Positions 33,225-45,200 of a stretch of DNA of 64,000 bases are shown piece after piece. The DNA lies in the NCBI RefSeq assembly GCF_030272615.1, contig NC_081406.1, forward strand, positions 396,200,439-396,264,438. Reading direction: 5' to 3'. The DNA comes from Cryptomeria japonica (taxonomy: Eukaryota; Streptophyta; Pinopsida; Cupressales; Cupressaceae). Positions within the stretch are counted from its first letter, which is position 1. The number at the start of each line of letters is the position of its first letter. The notes under the pieces were generated by a model, which was given only the letters and a program-made list of their open reading frames with translations, was not told where the DNA came from and searched no databases. Position numbers and translations under genes: made by a program.

Positions 33225-34652
33225 CTAGAAGGTTGCAACCGGTTCATTTACAACTTTCTCACTGCCAGTTTTCTCAGTCTTCTTAGAGGATTCATCAACT
33301 CTTACATTGACACTTTCCATAATTCTCCAAGTCCTATTGTTGTAGCACTTGAAAGCTTTACTCTTGGTGGAATATCCTAGAAATATTCCTTCATCACATT
33401 TAGCTTCAAATTTGCCCTGATGTTCACTCCTCTTGATGTAACATTTGCTACCAAATACCTTAAAGTAGTTTACCATAGGGGTCTTACCGGTCCAATACTC
33501 ATAAGGAGTTTTGTCCTTACCCTTTTTGATGAGTACCCGGTTCATAGTGTAAACTGCAGTGCTCACCGCTTCTCTCCAAAAGGTATGAGCAACCTTTCCT
33601 TGCATCAACATAGTTCTAGCTGCTTCAACCATAGTCCAGTTATTCCTCTCTGCTAGGCCATTCTGTTGTGGAGTCCAGGGGGTAGACATCTGTCTCTTGA
33701 TGCCAAATTCTTCACAGTACTTGTTGAATTCACTGGAAGTGAATTCCCCTCCTTGATCAGTTCTGAGACACTTGATCCTTTTACCGCTTTCCTTCTCCAC
33801 TAATGCTCTAAAAGCTTTAAATTTCCCAAAAACTTCAGACTTGTCTTTCAAGAATGTGACCCACATCATTCTTGAGCAGTCATCAGTGAGAATCATGAAG
33901 TACCTATCACCTTGCACACTTCTAGTTTTCATAGGACCACATAAATCAGTATGCACAAGATCAAGCAAGTTGTCAGCAGTGAAAGATTTACCTTTAAAAG
34001 TTGAGGAATACATTTTCCCCAATTGACATTCTCTACACAAGGTATTATCCAGTTTGCTCAGCACCGGCAACCCTCTAACTGCCTTGATCTTACTAGCCTT
34101 CACAATGTTGTCAAAGTTCACATGGCAGAATCTCCTATGCCATATCCAGCTATCATCAAGCTTAACCATAAGACATGTACTTATATTAGCATTTAGATGA
34201 AATAGGTTACCTTTAGTCTGCATGCCGGTGGCTACCAATTTACCATCTTTACCTTTGATTCTACAAACTCCATTCTTGAATTGCAGAGTGAGTCCACTGT
34301 CATTTAGCTGGGCAACACTTAGAAGGTTGTGTCTGAGACCATCAACCCAATACACATTGTTAGCACTAATCTTTCCATTCAAGGAGATGGACCCTTTGCC
34401 TTTGACCATGCATGGTGCATCATTGCCAAAGCAAACCACATGACCATCATACTCTTCTAATGATAGAAACTTGCTCCGGTCACTAGTCATATGGTGAGAG
34501 CAGCCATTGTCAATGATCCACTCATTGGAATCATCAAATCGGGAGACAAGAGCCTTCTTGTCTGCCACATCTTCCTTTATAGCAACGAACACAATGTCTT
34601 CATTCTCTTCATCTTCTGATTCCTCATCTGTGACACCTTCATCAACTGCCAC
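33225..34652 (-). pseudogene. Element H protease and integrase (475 codons open)
   Basis: The protease loop reads WIIDNGCSHHMTSDRSKF; copia proteases usually have Asp-Ser-Gly there, so Asn replaces Ser, a single G-to-A change. Integrase follows: WHRRFCHVNFDNIV and CRECQLG form the zinc-binding part; the catalytic residues are in VHTDLCGPM, CLRTDQGGEFTS and QQNGLAERNNWTMVE. The GKTPYEYWTGKTP-like region and the copia integrase C-terminal block GYSTKSKAFKCYN close the frame. A TAG ends the open stretch after EPVATF. Confidence 0.92.
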
Positions 34653-34664
34653 AAAATAATTTCT

Positions 34665-35553
34665 CTAGTTTCCTCCTTTGAATTTCTTGAATCTTTCCGG
34701 TTTGTCCTTGTTGTCACTATTAGGACAGTTCATAGCAATATGTCCTATCCGGTTGCAAGAGAAACATTTCAAAGGTAGCTTACCTTTGTATTTACCAGTT
34801 CCTTTTGGGAATCTCCTAGCTAGAAGAGCTTCAAATTCCATCAGAAACTCTTCATCCTTCATTTCTCTATTCTGACTAGGTTCCCCACTAGTGCAAGCCT
34901 CTTTTCCTTTTTTGGATGGTATAGCAAAAGCTTTAAAAGCTGATTCTAACTTTTGAACACTACCATCAAAACTATTCAGCTCATAGGCTGTCAACTTGGC
35001 TATGATGGAGTCCAAGGATGCCTTAGACTTGTCTATTGATCTCAACTCCTGAATAGCAGCAACCCTTATTTCATAGACCGGTAACAAGGATCTCAGGACT
35101 TTACTGACCATAGTGGAATATTCTATTTTTCCACCTGCACTCTTTATTTCTCCAACAACTATTTTGATTCTTATTCCATACTGCTGAATGGTCTCTCCTT
35201 CAACCATCCTCATGTCTTCAAACTTTCCTCTCAAGCTCTCTTCCTTAGCCTGTTTTACATGCTCATCACCACCATAGATATTTTCAAGAGCATCCCATGC
35301 TTCTTTGGGATTTGCCTTGTCCTAAACATCAATAAACTCAATGTCAGATAGAGTAGATGAGGGCTTCCATGACTTGCCCATTTTCTTGTATCTCTCTCTT
35401 TTGGTCATCGGTGAGAGTACCGATAGGAACAACATATACATTTTTGACATAACTCCAGTGTTGAACACCCATACTTTTGATGAATATATTCATCCTGTCT
35501 TTCCATATACCAAAGTTTTCCCTATTGAACTTTGGACCTTCCCTCTTCATCAT
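34665..35553 (-). pseudogene. Element H gag
   Basis: ATG at 35553 starts MMKREGPKFNRENFGIWKDR, the usual copia Gag N-terminus. One frameshift near 35350 separates it from the main part (35234-34665), which holds MRMVEGETIQQYGIRIKIVV and a single CCHC knuckle CFSCNRIGHIAMNC. A stop after FKKFKGGN separates it from the protease reading. Gag forms the particle and binds the RNA. A single knuckle contrasts with the four or five in ORF1 of A, B and D. Confidence 0.9.
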
Positions 35554-35608
35554 TTGGCTAGGATCTTTTCCTTAAGTAGTTAAGCTTACAACACAGAGGA
35601 CCTGGAGT

Positions 35609-35620
35609 GCTCTGATACCA
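35609..35620 (-). promoter_or_regulatory. Primer binding site of element H
   Basis: Minus strand TGGTATCAGAGC, 2 bp inside the LTR end at 35623; initiator-Met tRNA type. Confidence 0.92.
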
Positions 35621-35622
35621 AT

Positions 35623-37229
35623 TGATAACTCAATGATGAACCACTAGTACCAAACTGGTACTGAGAGGGGGGGGGGGTGAATCAGTACAGACACAAATAT
35701 AGTCCAAAACCTGTTTGATAGCAAACACTCACAATGACTGATAAACAGAGATACCGGTAAAACAGAGTGCAACCAGTAACATCTAGTATAGCTCAATCAG
35801 TCATGAACCGGTCAATCACTAAGCTTTTCTCTTAGCTCAATACCACATTACCATAATATTCACATGCATGAACTAGTAGACTTAACCATCAAATCTTCAC
35901 AATAGTGAGTTCAATATGTTTTACAGATAGGCATAAAACATAGAACCTTCATGTGCATAATAGATTAAACAAAGCATCACAAGACAAAAGCATTTCACAT
36001 GAAACACATATTTTTCACGTGGAAACCCAACTAGGAAAAACCACGGTGGGGATGAATACCCACAAGCTTCTTTTTGAACTCTTTAGAAGTCCGCTCTGTT
36101 AAGAGCCTTGTCTGGTTAAGAACATTACAATAGGTTATGGTAGGAACCGATCCTGTTAGGGATCACCCGGTTAAGGGTTAAACCCGGTAGGGTTACATTG
36201 TTAGAGGATTTTAAGAACTCAATAGCTGAAAGGATCTCCTAAGCTTCTCTAGCTTCTCAGAACTCATTAGCTTTGAGTTACTCGGTTAAGGGATTTACAA
36301 CAAGCCGGTTAAGACCACTCGATTTAAGGGATTTTGAATCAAGCCAGTTAAGGCTACCCTGTTAGGGGATTTTACAACTGTTGAAGTGGTTAGAGATCAA
36401 CAGGTATTACAATGATCTGTTAACAACACTTAATGCTAATGCAGATCTGTTTAGGCTCCTTTTTTCCTTCTGCACATTCACTTTGCAGGTATCTCTTCTC
36501 TCCTATGGTCTGGCAAGAATCTCATATCACTTTTGTTGGATACACACTCACAACTTTTGCCAACAACTTCAAACAGAAACCTAACATCGACCTTATAGGG
36601 AACATACAGGTTGGTAGCAAAAACCCTAAACCCTAAACCTGTTAGATTGAGCAATTCAAATGGTTCGATCCTGACCATTGAAACATACTGCATTAAAAGC
36701 ACCAGTCTTGAGTCGATCTCAAGACATTCTCCATCATCCATTATCCACCATTTTCATGGCGGTTGATAACCCATCACACGTTATCACCATTTGATAGACT
36801 TCGTACATTCCTGAGGTAGGTAGGAATAGTCTTCTTCATGCAAGATCCTTCAGGCGCACAGAGCTTACGTGGCAACATGATCTGTCCTCCATCATACTGC
36901 TAACTCATCACACAAAGATCACCGATTGAGTCACACAGACTTGAGATACTCCAACCAGAAACCCCAAAGTGGAAGTTGCCTTACCAACTAGTAGTCATAC
37001 AGTGCTTCCATGTGCCGGTTCCCATAACTGCATGCCAGTTCACTTTGAACAAATGTGCCACTTCACTTTTGCATATACTAGTTCACAAATATGCCGATAC
37101 CTCTTTCTTCACTTTTCTCATGTGCCGGTTCACACTATGTCTCATAGTGACATCAATGACAACATACAATATCATTATGTCTTCATGCCAGTTTACATAA
37201 GGCTCATGTCGGTTCACATAATGCCAACA
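35623..37229 (-). repeat. 5' LTR of element H
   Basis: 1607 bp, TG...CA on the minus strand. It aligns with 29691-31292 throughout with scattered, mostly transition differences. TCCCA follows at 37230-37234. Confidence 0.92.
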
Positions 37230-37234
37230 TCCCA

Positions 37235-37990
37235 AACAAACTAAAGATGAAGATAAATTGGACAAGGCATTAAATTTTCTAAAATATTTATCTGTGAAGG
37301 TAAATAAAATAGAGAAACAATAGTTCTTCCATGATGATAGACCCAAACTACACAATATGCCTCACAACACTACCTGGAAGGATGGGAAACTAGTGGAGAA
37401 GAATCAAAAAGATAATATGCAGATGCCAGATCCTCTAAAAAGAACTATGAATCAGGTGTCAGATGATAACCTGTGGTGCTTTGCCTGTGACATGCCACAT
37501 TCTCCTTAAAAATGTATAGTAGCAAAGAAGCTACAGGAAGGAGAAGAAGAATGTGAGGGGTATACAGATGACCACACCATAAATTTTTTATCATTTGAAG
37601 AATACAACTCTTCTGAAGAAGAAAGGGTTAGTGATGTAAGTTCCAAATGGATCAATCAGCAATGTTGTATGCAACAAATATTCTCATATGAGGAAGAAGA
37701 AATCAAAGTCAGGGTCCCCACTGAAGAAGAAAAGGAAACAATCATGGCCGCTATAGTGGAACAAGCCAAAAAAACCTATGCTCTCAGAAATAGAATCATA
37801 AATCCTGAGCAGGGAAAGCCCTCTGGCATGTTCATGAAAGAAACCAACAAGATATCTAAATCAATGAATAAAATGAATAATGTCCAAGACAAGGATTCAG
37901 GCAAGACCAAAGAAAAGAGTGTTCAAATAACAAAAGGGAGAGAAAGAGAATATAAAAAATGCTTCCTCCACACCAGCCACTACATCATTT
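37235..37990 (+). pseudogene. Element I gag, 3' part
   Basis: Continues the gag frame beyond H. A TAG at about 37321 interrupts, then a knuckle-like CFACDMPHSP-stop-KC (about 37480-37515) and an acidic stretch with FEEYNSSEEERVSDVSSKW follow. The last part is Lys-rich (MFMKETNKISKSMNKMN) and ends after HTSHYII in one frame, while the neighbouring frame continues toward the protease. The correct resumption of frame confirms that H was inserted after this gene was formed. Confidence 0.78.
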
Positions 37991-38155
37991 GACATTGCAA
38001 ATGCTTTAACACAGATGAAGGTCTCTGTACCATTGCTTGAGATAATGAAGTTCCCTTAATATAGAGAAAAGACTCTAAAAATGATCACAGATGTCTCTAG
38101 AGAAAAAGTGAAGGAGCTCAAGTAGGGTTGACAAGACAATAATGGTGAACATGAT

Positions 38156-38527
38156 ATGGCTCCAGCCATATATCTGGGGTCAAAAATAAAAAAGAGTCCT
38201 TCCCAAGTAGATCCCTTCTACCTAACCCTAATGATCAATAATAAGTTGATTAAAAATTGCATGATTGATTCAGGGGTAGCAATAAATGTTATGCATGTAG
38301 GAGTTATGAAAGAGCTTGGAATGGGGGTGGATACAACATTTGGCAAGTATTATGCTATGGATAACAAATCTATTCCAGTTGTGGGTGTTATGAAAGATGT
38401 AGAATTCAAACTAGCAGCATGCCCTGAAGCATCCTACAATACAGACATCACGGTGGTAGATGTCTCTCCTAATTATGGAATGTTATTATCCAGACAGTGG
38501 TCAAACCTAATAGGGGGACATGTCTAA
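38156..38527 (+). pseudogene. Element I aspartic protease
   Basis: Open for 123 codons: DPFYLTLMINNKLIKNCMID leads into the active-site loop IDSGVAINVMHVGVMKELG, and VSPNYGMLLSRQWSNLIGGH closes the domain. It is the retropepsin of a Tat or Athila type gypsy element. A TAA after GGHV ends it, and coding sense (LDLSYATIPVDGHEVSIKRE) continues beyond the stop. Confidence 0.85.
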
Positions 38528-38719
38528 TTGGATTTATCATATGCTACCATACCAGTGGATGGGCATGAAGTGAGCATTAAGAGAGAGCCTCGTTCCTCAT
38601 ATATCATTAAGGATGTGGAAACTCCTGAGCCGATATGTTTTATTCAGTTAGACATAGATAATTTTAAAGTATAGTTGATAAAGACAACGACAGAAGATTT
38701 GTCTCCAATCGAGTCTTGC

Positions 38720-39172
38720 ATCAAAGAAACTAATGATCAAGTGTGGCTCATGTACTTTGATGGCTTGTGCAGTAAGGAAGGAAGTGGGGCTAGGATTCTA
38801 TTCATTTCACCAATTGGAGAAACATTTAAGTATTCTTTCAAGTTAACGTTTTAATGTACCAACAATATTGTTGAGTATGAGGCTCTAATCATAGGACTGA
38901 ACCTAGCGGTTAAGCATGAAATTAAAATCCTTAGAATATTTGGGGCCTCAAAATTGATAGTTACCCAAATTAAAGAAAAATATACCTCTAAACATATCAG
39001 ATTGAATCAATATAGGAATGCAATCCAGGACACCATTGAATTGTTTGATGCCTTTCAAATAAATTGGATTGATAGGTCAAAGAACATAATGGCTGACTTT
39101 CTGGAAAATATTGCACTAAAGGAAAGTGATGTGACATTGAATGAGATATCATTATTAGGCATAGGCTATTAA
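38720..39172 (+). pseudogene. Element I archaeal-type RNase H, placed before reverse transcriptase
   Basis: Reads VWLMYFDGLCSKEGSGARIL, NNIVEYEALIIGLNLAVKH, FGASKLIVTQIKEKYTSKH and FQINWIDRSKNIMADFLENI. This is the pattern of the additional archaeal-like RNase H found in plant Tat elements: Asp in YFDG, Glu in YEAL, Asp in GDS (here GAS, so Asp to Ala), and Asp in ADFL. One stop (TAA, about 38853) precedes NNIVEYEA. It lies between protease and reverse transcriptase, while a second, gypsy-type RNase H lies after reverse transcriptase. In the Tat layout I know, the extra domain is placed after that RNase H. Confidence 0.78.
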
Positions 39173-39313
39173 ATTTAATAACTTTGTGGAAGAGTTTGAT
39201 GGGAAAGAAACTTTATTGGATAGGATATCATACAACTAAAATCAAACAAATTACCAAGAGGTTTGGTTGCATTAGAAAGGACTTTCAATGCACAAGACAG
39301 AATATAAACTAAA

Positions 39314-40300
39314 GTGACTACAGTTAGAGAAAGTTATGTTGAACAAGTTAACTTGGGAAACGAGGAATCACTGAGGCATGTGTTTGTTGGAAAGAAATTA
39401 ACCCCTCACAAGAAACAACTAATAATATTGCTCAGAAAGTATAGGCATGTTTTGCATGGTCATATGATGACCTCAAAGCATATAGAGAGGATCTTTTCCA
39501 ACATGAAATACCCCTTAAACCTGATGCCAAGTTTTTTAGACAAAAACAGAGACTTATAAACCCAACCTTGCTACCTAAGATGAAAGAAGAAATAATAAAA
39601 ATGAAAGATGTGGGGATAATCAAACCTTGTAAGTATTCCACTTGGGTTTCAAACCTAGTGCCTGTCGGAAAAAAGATTGGAGACATAAGACTCTGTGTAG
39701 ACTTCAGGAACTTGAATATATCATCCTTGAAAGATAACTACCCATTACCAAATATGGATATCATGTTGTAGAAGGTGACTGGATGTGAACTATTATCTAT
39801 GATGGATGGATTCTCAGGTTATAACCAAGTGAAAGTCAGGGAGGCTGAGAAATAAAAGATAGCCTTTACAACACCATGGGTACTTATGTGTATGCAAGTA
39901 TGCCATTTGGCCTAACTAATGCTGAGGAAACTTTCCAAAGAAAAATGGATGTAGCATTTGTAGAGCTAATAGATGTGATAATGGTGGTATATTAGGATGA
40001 TCTAACCTCTTACACAAAAAAGACTGAAGACCACTGCAATCACCTTGAAAGGATATTTAGAAAACCTTTAGAATATGGGATCTGTCTTAATCCAAAGAAA
40101 TGTCATTTTGGAGTTGAGGAAGGAAATCTCCTAGGAAACATAGTATCTAAGGAGGGAGTAAAAATTGATCCTGAAAGAGTGGCTGCAATCAATGAAGTCC
40201 CCATTCCAAAAACTGTTAAAGCTATTTAGTCATTTCTAGGACAAATCAACTTTGTCAGGAGATTCATCTTAAACTTTGCAGATATTGTAAAACCTATAGT
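39314..40300 (+). pseudogene. Element I reverse transcriptase (broken)
   Basis: HEIPLKPDAKFFRQKQR, then LPKMKEEIIKMKDVGIIKPC, LVPVGKKIGDIRLCVDFRNL, MMDGFSGYNQVKV and [19 protein letters not shown] are all gypsy reverse transcriptase motifs in order. The catalytic motif is VVY-stop-DDL: a TAG at 39993-39995 replaces the second residue of Y-x-D-D. A frameshift near 39880 and stops at about 39769, 39853 and 40228 also break it. Confidence 0.88.
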
Positions 40301-40820
40301 GCAAATGTTGAAGAAAGGAGCCAAGATAGATTGGGATGCAGAAGGGATGTAGAAGCACTAGAGTCATTTATAGTAATCAAGAGGGTAATATCTGAGGCAC
40401 TAGTACCAATATCACCAGATTTTAGCAAACCATTTCTCATCTTTTCTTTTGCCTCTTGTCACACGGTAGCAACAGTATAATTACAAAAGAACCAAAATGG
40501 TTGTGAGCAACCCATTGCATACTTCAACAAATTGTTGAGCCCATTCGAGATCAAGTATGATATAAATAAGAAATAGGCCTATGCTCTAGTGAAAGTGGTA
40601 AAACACTTTAGACCATACCTGATAGGGGCATATATCATAGCTTATGTTCCTAGTGCAGCAGTGAAAGATATTTTTAGACAAATAGAAGTAATAGGAAAAA
40701 GGTGAAAATGGATCAATCAAATCCAAGAGTTTAACATTGAGCTTAAGATTTTGGAAGTCATTAAGCATCATGGATTAGCTAAACTCATGGCAAGAGTAGA
40801 TTCTGAATGATTTCAAGTAA
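40301..40820 (+). pseudogene. Element I gypsy-type RNase H (broken)
   Basis: FLIFSFASCHTVATV (first catalytic position appears changed, since related domains have an Asp in this strand), NGCEQPIAYFNKLLSPFEIK and HFRPYLIGAYIIAYVPSAAV follow the reverse transcriptase. Stops and a frame change at about 40350-40360 occur. It confirms that this element has RNase H domains on both sides of reverse transcriptase. Confidence 0.72.
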
Positions 40821-40900
40821 ATGAAGTTGGGCTTGAGGAAACTAGTTTTAGCTTCGAGCACACATCATGGTACATAAATGTTGTGTATTATCTTAAATAG

Positions 40901-42130
40901 ATGAAGTGTCCAGACAATATGATAGATAATCAAAAGAGGACCCTGAAGTTGAAATCATTAAAATATGTGATCATTAATGGCGACTTGTATTGGAAAAATA
41001 GAGATGGGATCTTGTTGCTTTGCCTGGATGAACATCAAGCAAAAAGAATCATACAGGTAATGCATGGTGGAGTATGTGGTGGTCATTTTTCTGCTAAAAC
41101 CACAGCTCATAAGGTACTAAGTGCTGGATATTATTGGCCACATGTATTCAATGATGCATATACATATGTTAGGAAGTATGAAGCGTGCCATAAGTTCTCA
41201 GGAAAATTGAAGTATCAGGGGGCTCTCCCATTAAGACCTGTGCAGGTTGAAGAACCTTTTCAGCAATGGGGGTTGGATTTCATTGGGGAGATATCAAACA
41301 AATCTAGTGGAGGTCACAGGTGGATATTGGTAGCCACCGATTACTAACCAAATGGGTAGAAGCAATTCCTACCAAGCAGGCTACTAGCAAAGTAGTCATC
41401 AAATTCATGATGGAAAATATCATTACCAAATTTGGTGTCCCTACTAGGATTATTGCTGATAATGGAATATGCTTTAGATCTGAGGAATTCAATACCTTAT
41501 GTGAGGAGTATGGCATCAAAATATCCCATTCATCTCCATATCATCCCCAAGGTAATGGGCAGGCTGAATCCAGCAATAAAAATATCCTCAAGATCATCAA
41601 AAAGATGTTAGGAAAAAATAAAAAAAGGATGGGATTCAAAATTGAGTTTGACACTTTGGTCTGATAGAATAACAATCAAGAAGCCCATAGGAAAATCTCC
41701 ATTTGAATTGGTTTATGGAAAGAAAGCTAGATTTTTGTTGGATAATCTTCTACTTTTCCACATATTTATGATATAAGAAGAAATTGATGTGGAAAATCCT
41801 TTGCAGGAGAGGCTGGTTCAGCTAGTAGAGCTTGATGAGGTCAGAACAGAAGCCCAAAAGTAGAATGTTAAGGCACAAAATCAAATGAAAAAATTATATG
41901 ACAAAAGGGTGATAGATAGGAAGTTTGAGATAGGTGATTGGGTCCTGATGTGGGATGCCAGAAACTAGGACAAAGGTAAGCATGGAAAGTTTGAGGCCCT
42001 TTGGCTTGGGCCATATGTGATTATGGAGAAAGAAGGGGAGAATGTATATTACATACAAAGTGCCACATGAGACAATCAGGAATTGCCAGTACATGGATAG
42101 TTCTTGAAGGGATTTTTCTCTTAAAATATT
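40901..42130 (+). pseudogene. Element I integrase (broken)
   Basis: The zinc-binding part reads VMHGGVCGGHFSAKTTAHKV...GYYWPHVF...KYEACHKFSG, with Tyr at the expected first Cys. The core has QQWGLDFIGEIS, TRIIADNGICFRSEEF and HPQGNGQAESSNKNIL, so Asp, Asp and Glu are present. A frameshift falls at about 41340 after WILVATDY, and more stops follow 41662. The C-terminal GKFEALWLGPYVIMEKEGEN block is visible near 41990, and the end is at about 42130. Confidence 0.88.
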
Positions 42131-42267
42131 ATTCCATGTACAGTAGATTAGGATTCATTTTCCATTGTATATACCACCAACCACCATTAGTAGGTCCCTA
42201 ATCACTAGAGAGTCTAGGCCCTTGAAGGTATCTGTGACATACCCTCATCCCCAATCAAAGCCACTAT

Positions 42268-45200
42268 TGAGCATCATATTTAAAAAATGTAAAAAATCCA
42301 TGGTTTTATAGGGAGTTAAGATGTTTTTGAAAAAAGAGTAATAAAAGGCTAAATATACCCTTAATAAAATACATAGAAACCCTAAAAATCCCACTGATAC
42401 CAAAAACCCCTAAGACATCACCTAAACTAAAGCTGTCGGTAATAGATGTCCATCCTTCACCGAAATGCCTAGTCTGACTGAAACGATTCTATCGAAGAAG
42501 CCTGCCAATATCCTATCAATAAAGTGACTTATCGAACAAACCTTGGCCACAGTGGATCTCCAAAATGATTCATGGAAAACATTAGTTCCATCGACATAAA
42601 ATACATCGAGAAAATTAGTAGTCCCACCGATAAAATAAAGAGTATCGATGAAACTACAGTATCGATGAGACATGTGAACAGCTCGTCGAGGGAGGAAGTT
42701 TGGCCAAAAGAGTAATATCAAAGGAACCAACAGATATTTTATCGGTGAAGCTATTTCAAGGTAAAGAGCATATCGAAGAGGCAAAAAAGATGTTGACCGA
42801 AGATAGCTTTCTCATTGAAGGATGAACCATTGATAAAACACGAGAAATTTCCATCGATGACTTGTTATCGGCCGAACATAAATAGTGGAAGGAAAGTATT
42901 TTTCTTTTACCGAAAAGGAAAATTTCATCGACGCTAGTACAAAGGCCGGATGATGAAGAACTATTTCGAGTGAATTCTAACATCGATAAGACAATGGGGG
43001 GACTTAGCGATAAAAGGATTTTCATCAAAAAGCAAGATTTTGATGAACTGATAAAACATTACACCGATACAAACACTTATAGCAATGCTTCAATGAAATA
43101 AGGATATTGATGAGACCAAGAGATGTGTCAGCGATGATGTCAATTTCACTGAAGTAAAGAATGATGTTGATGGAATATGGTGTTTTGAGGAAACAAAAGG
43201 TAAAGCCATCGAGAAATATAATTTCATCTAAGTGCAGCACAAGTGTTATGTTAAATAAGTGTTGGTGGAAAATTCAAAACACTACTAGACAAATGATTAC
43301 CCATTGCCGTGAAGATCAAAACAAATCTCAGTAAAAGTCACATCACCATAATTTTAAAATGAATACCTATATGACCGTTGCTTAACTGAGATTATTAACT
43401 GGTAAGTTCACCATAAATGCTCAATGAATTGACAAAGTAGGAGACATTGTTGACAGTGCCTAAGAGAATTCACAGAGAGCGATTCAGAGCCAAGCAATTC
43501 AGAATTGGGTTCGCAAGAAGTGCCCTTGGAATTCAAGCAAGTTCTTCTCCCTCAGAAACCTATAATTAAAATCAAGCCATCATCTCCGAAGGCCAGTAAG
43601 GTTATGAAAGAAAAAGAAACCCAATCTATAGACTATAAACCTAAGAGACAAAAGAGGGAAGGGCGTTCACTAGCCCAAGATTTGATTGATCAGTGTCCCT
43701 TGTGAATCCTCGGGTATAAAAAGGTTAAAACTAATGAGGAGGGTTTAGAAGACAGATTTGAGCATCTTGGAGATATATGGACAAAGATAAGAGGCCATGA
43801 GTTGTTTATTTTTGGGTATATCAGAAGGAACACACTTGAACCCATAAGCAATTTGTGGGGATTAATTTTGGAAAACTAGCAATAGCAAATGTCTTTGATA
43901 ATGTTGAACTTATGAAATACCTAGACAACAACTATGACCCCAAGACCAAAACTATATATGACTACATGGGGGAACCAATACTATTGATTACCAGGGAAAT
44001 TGTTGATACTGTGTTCAATCTAGATTGGGGGTTCGAAGAGAAAATTGATGGTAAGAAATTGGCACAAGAGTACTTCAACCTAGAGGACATCTATAAGAGG
44101 TGGAGACTCCACATCCATAGACCTAGGGTTGTAGGATTAAGAGTACCATTGGATAAAGATGACAAAGCCCCCTATGATGTCAATTCGTTCCACCCCTACT
44201 TCAAGTATACATACTACTGCGTTGCTCAAGTTCTGGGAATAGAGGCTCACCCCTTGACAGATATAGCAGGTATGGTCATCTGTGCAGATTTGCAATCTAA
44301 AGATCCCTGGTTATTTGATTTCTCTACTTATCTTGTTGATGCCATCAATCATGGACTAGAAAAACTGAAAGGAGATGTGATTAATGTGCATTTCAAGTAC
44401 TATTATGTTCTTATGCACATGTTGTTGTATGTTGGGTAAAACAAAGGGCTATGGCTAGATGAGTTGTGAATTAGGGCATATGATAAGGCTAGGATAATAA
44501 AGCCTATGCAACTATGGATATCTTCATGGGACCAAAGATACAGTAACAACCAGTACTGGCACTTCGAGGAGTACTTTTTAATACATTACACAAATTATTG
44601 GGATACCCATGTGATCATGCTTTGTCTCCTAAATTTAGAGATTCTTAAGGCCAAAGGATTATGGCAAAGACACCGCAATTGAGCACAACTAGGGATATTT
44701 TTACTTCTTTTTGGATTGCACCCAAATAAGAGTGTATGGGTTTGAGGGAAAACCATATGTATTGCCTATCACTATGCCTAACAGAGTAGCATGCCTAGAG
44801 ATTGTCAGGAAGTTGTCATTCCCAACACTTAACTGATCATGGAAAACAATTCATTGTGCCTGGATTATTGGTGTTTTCAAATTTTATTGTTAAAAGTTCA
44901 AAGAGTTATGGTTTGTTGCAAAATAAATTGAATTATTATTAAATGGTAGAAGGAGATCCTAGGCCAAACTTTGATCTTGAGGGATACATAGGGGCAGCGC
45001 GATCATCCTAGAAACTTAAGGCTGGAGAGCATATATCGCTCATACCTGATGATTTCATCAGAAACATGGGAAGGGAAGAAGCTAATGAAAAAAAGGCTAA
45101 GTATGAGCGAGTGTTACAAGCCTACAAATGGAAACTCTTCCAAGGGAGAATAAACAAGGACATGCTTCAAAACATCAAAGATCCCTTAGACGTAGTAAAC

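Larger units (their letters stand above)
29691..37229 (-). mobile_element. Element H: Ty1/copia retrotransposon with gag-pol
   Basis: LTRs 35623-37229 (5') and 29691-31292 (3'), flanked by perfect TCCCA (29686-29690 and 37230-37234). On the minus strand: primer site, gag with one zinc knuckle, protease, integrase, reverse transcriptase, RNase H, polypurine tracts. This is copia order. The polyprotein is readable almost throughout, broken by one frameshift near 35350 and about six in-frame stops. In the first 300 bp the LTRs differ at roughly 18 positions, so it is older than D. It is the only pol-bearing copia element in the window. Confidence 0.95.

Noticed and set aside
33087-33380. Plus-strand frames rich in hydrophobic residues in H
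   Set aside because: Antisense to the well-supported copia pol on the minus strand.
36620-36640. CCCTAAACCCTAAACC, similar to plant telomere repeats
   Set aside because: Only about two units inside the LTR of H; the sister LTR has CCCTAAACCCTTAACC at the same place, so it is ordinary LTR sequence.
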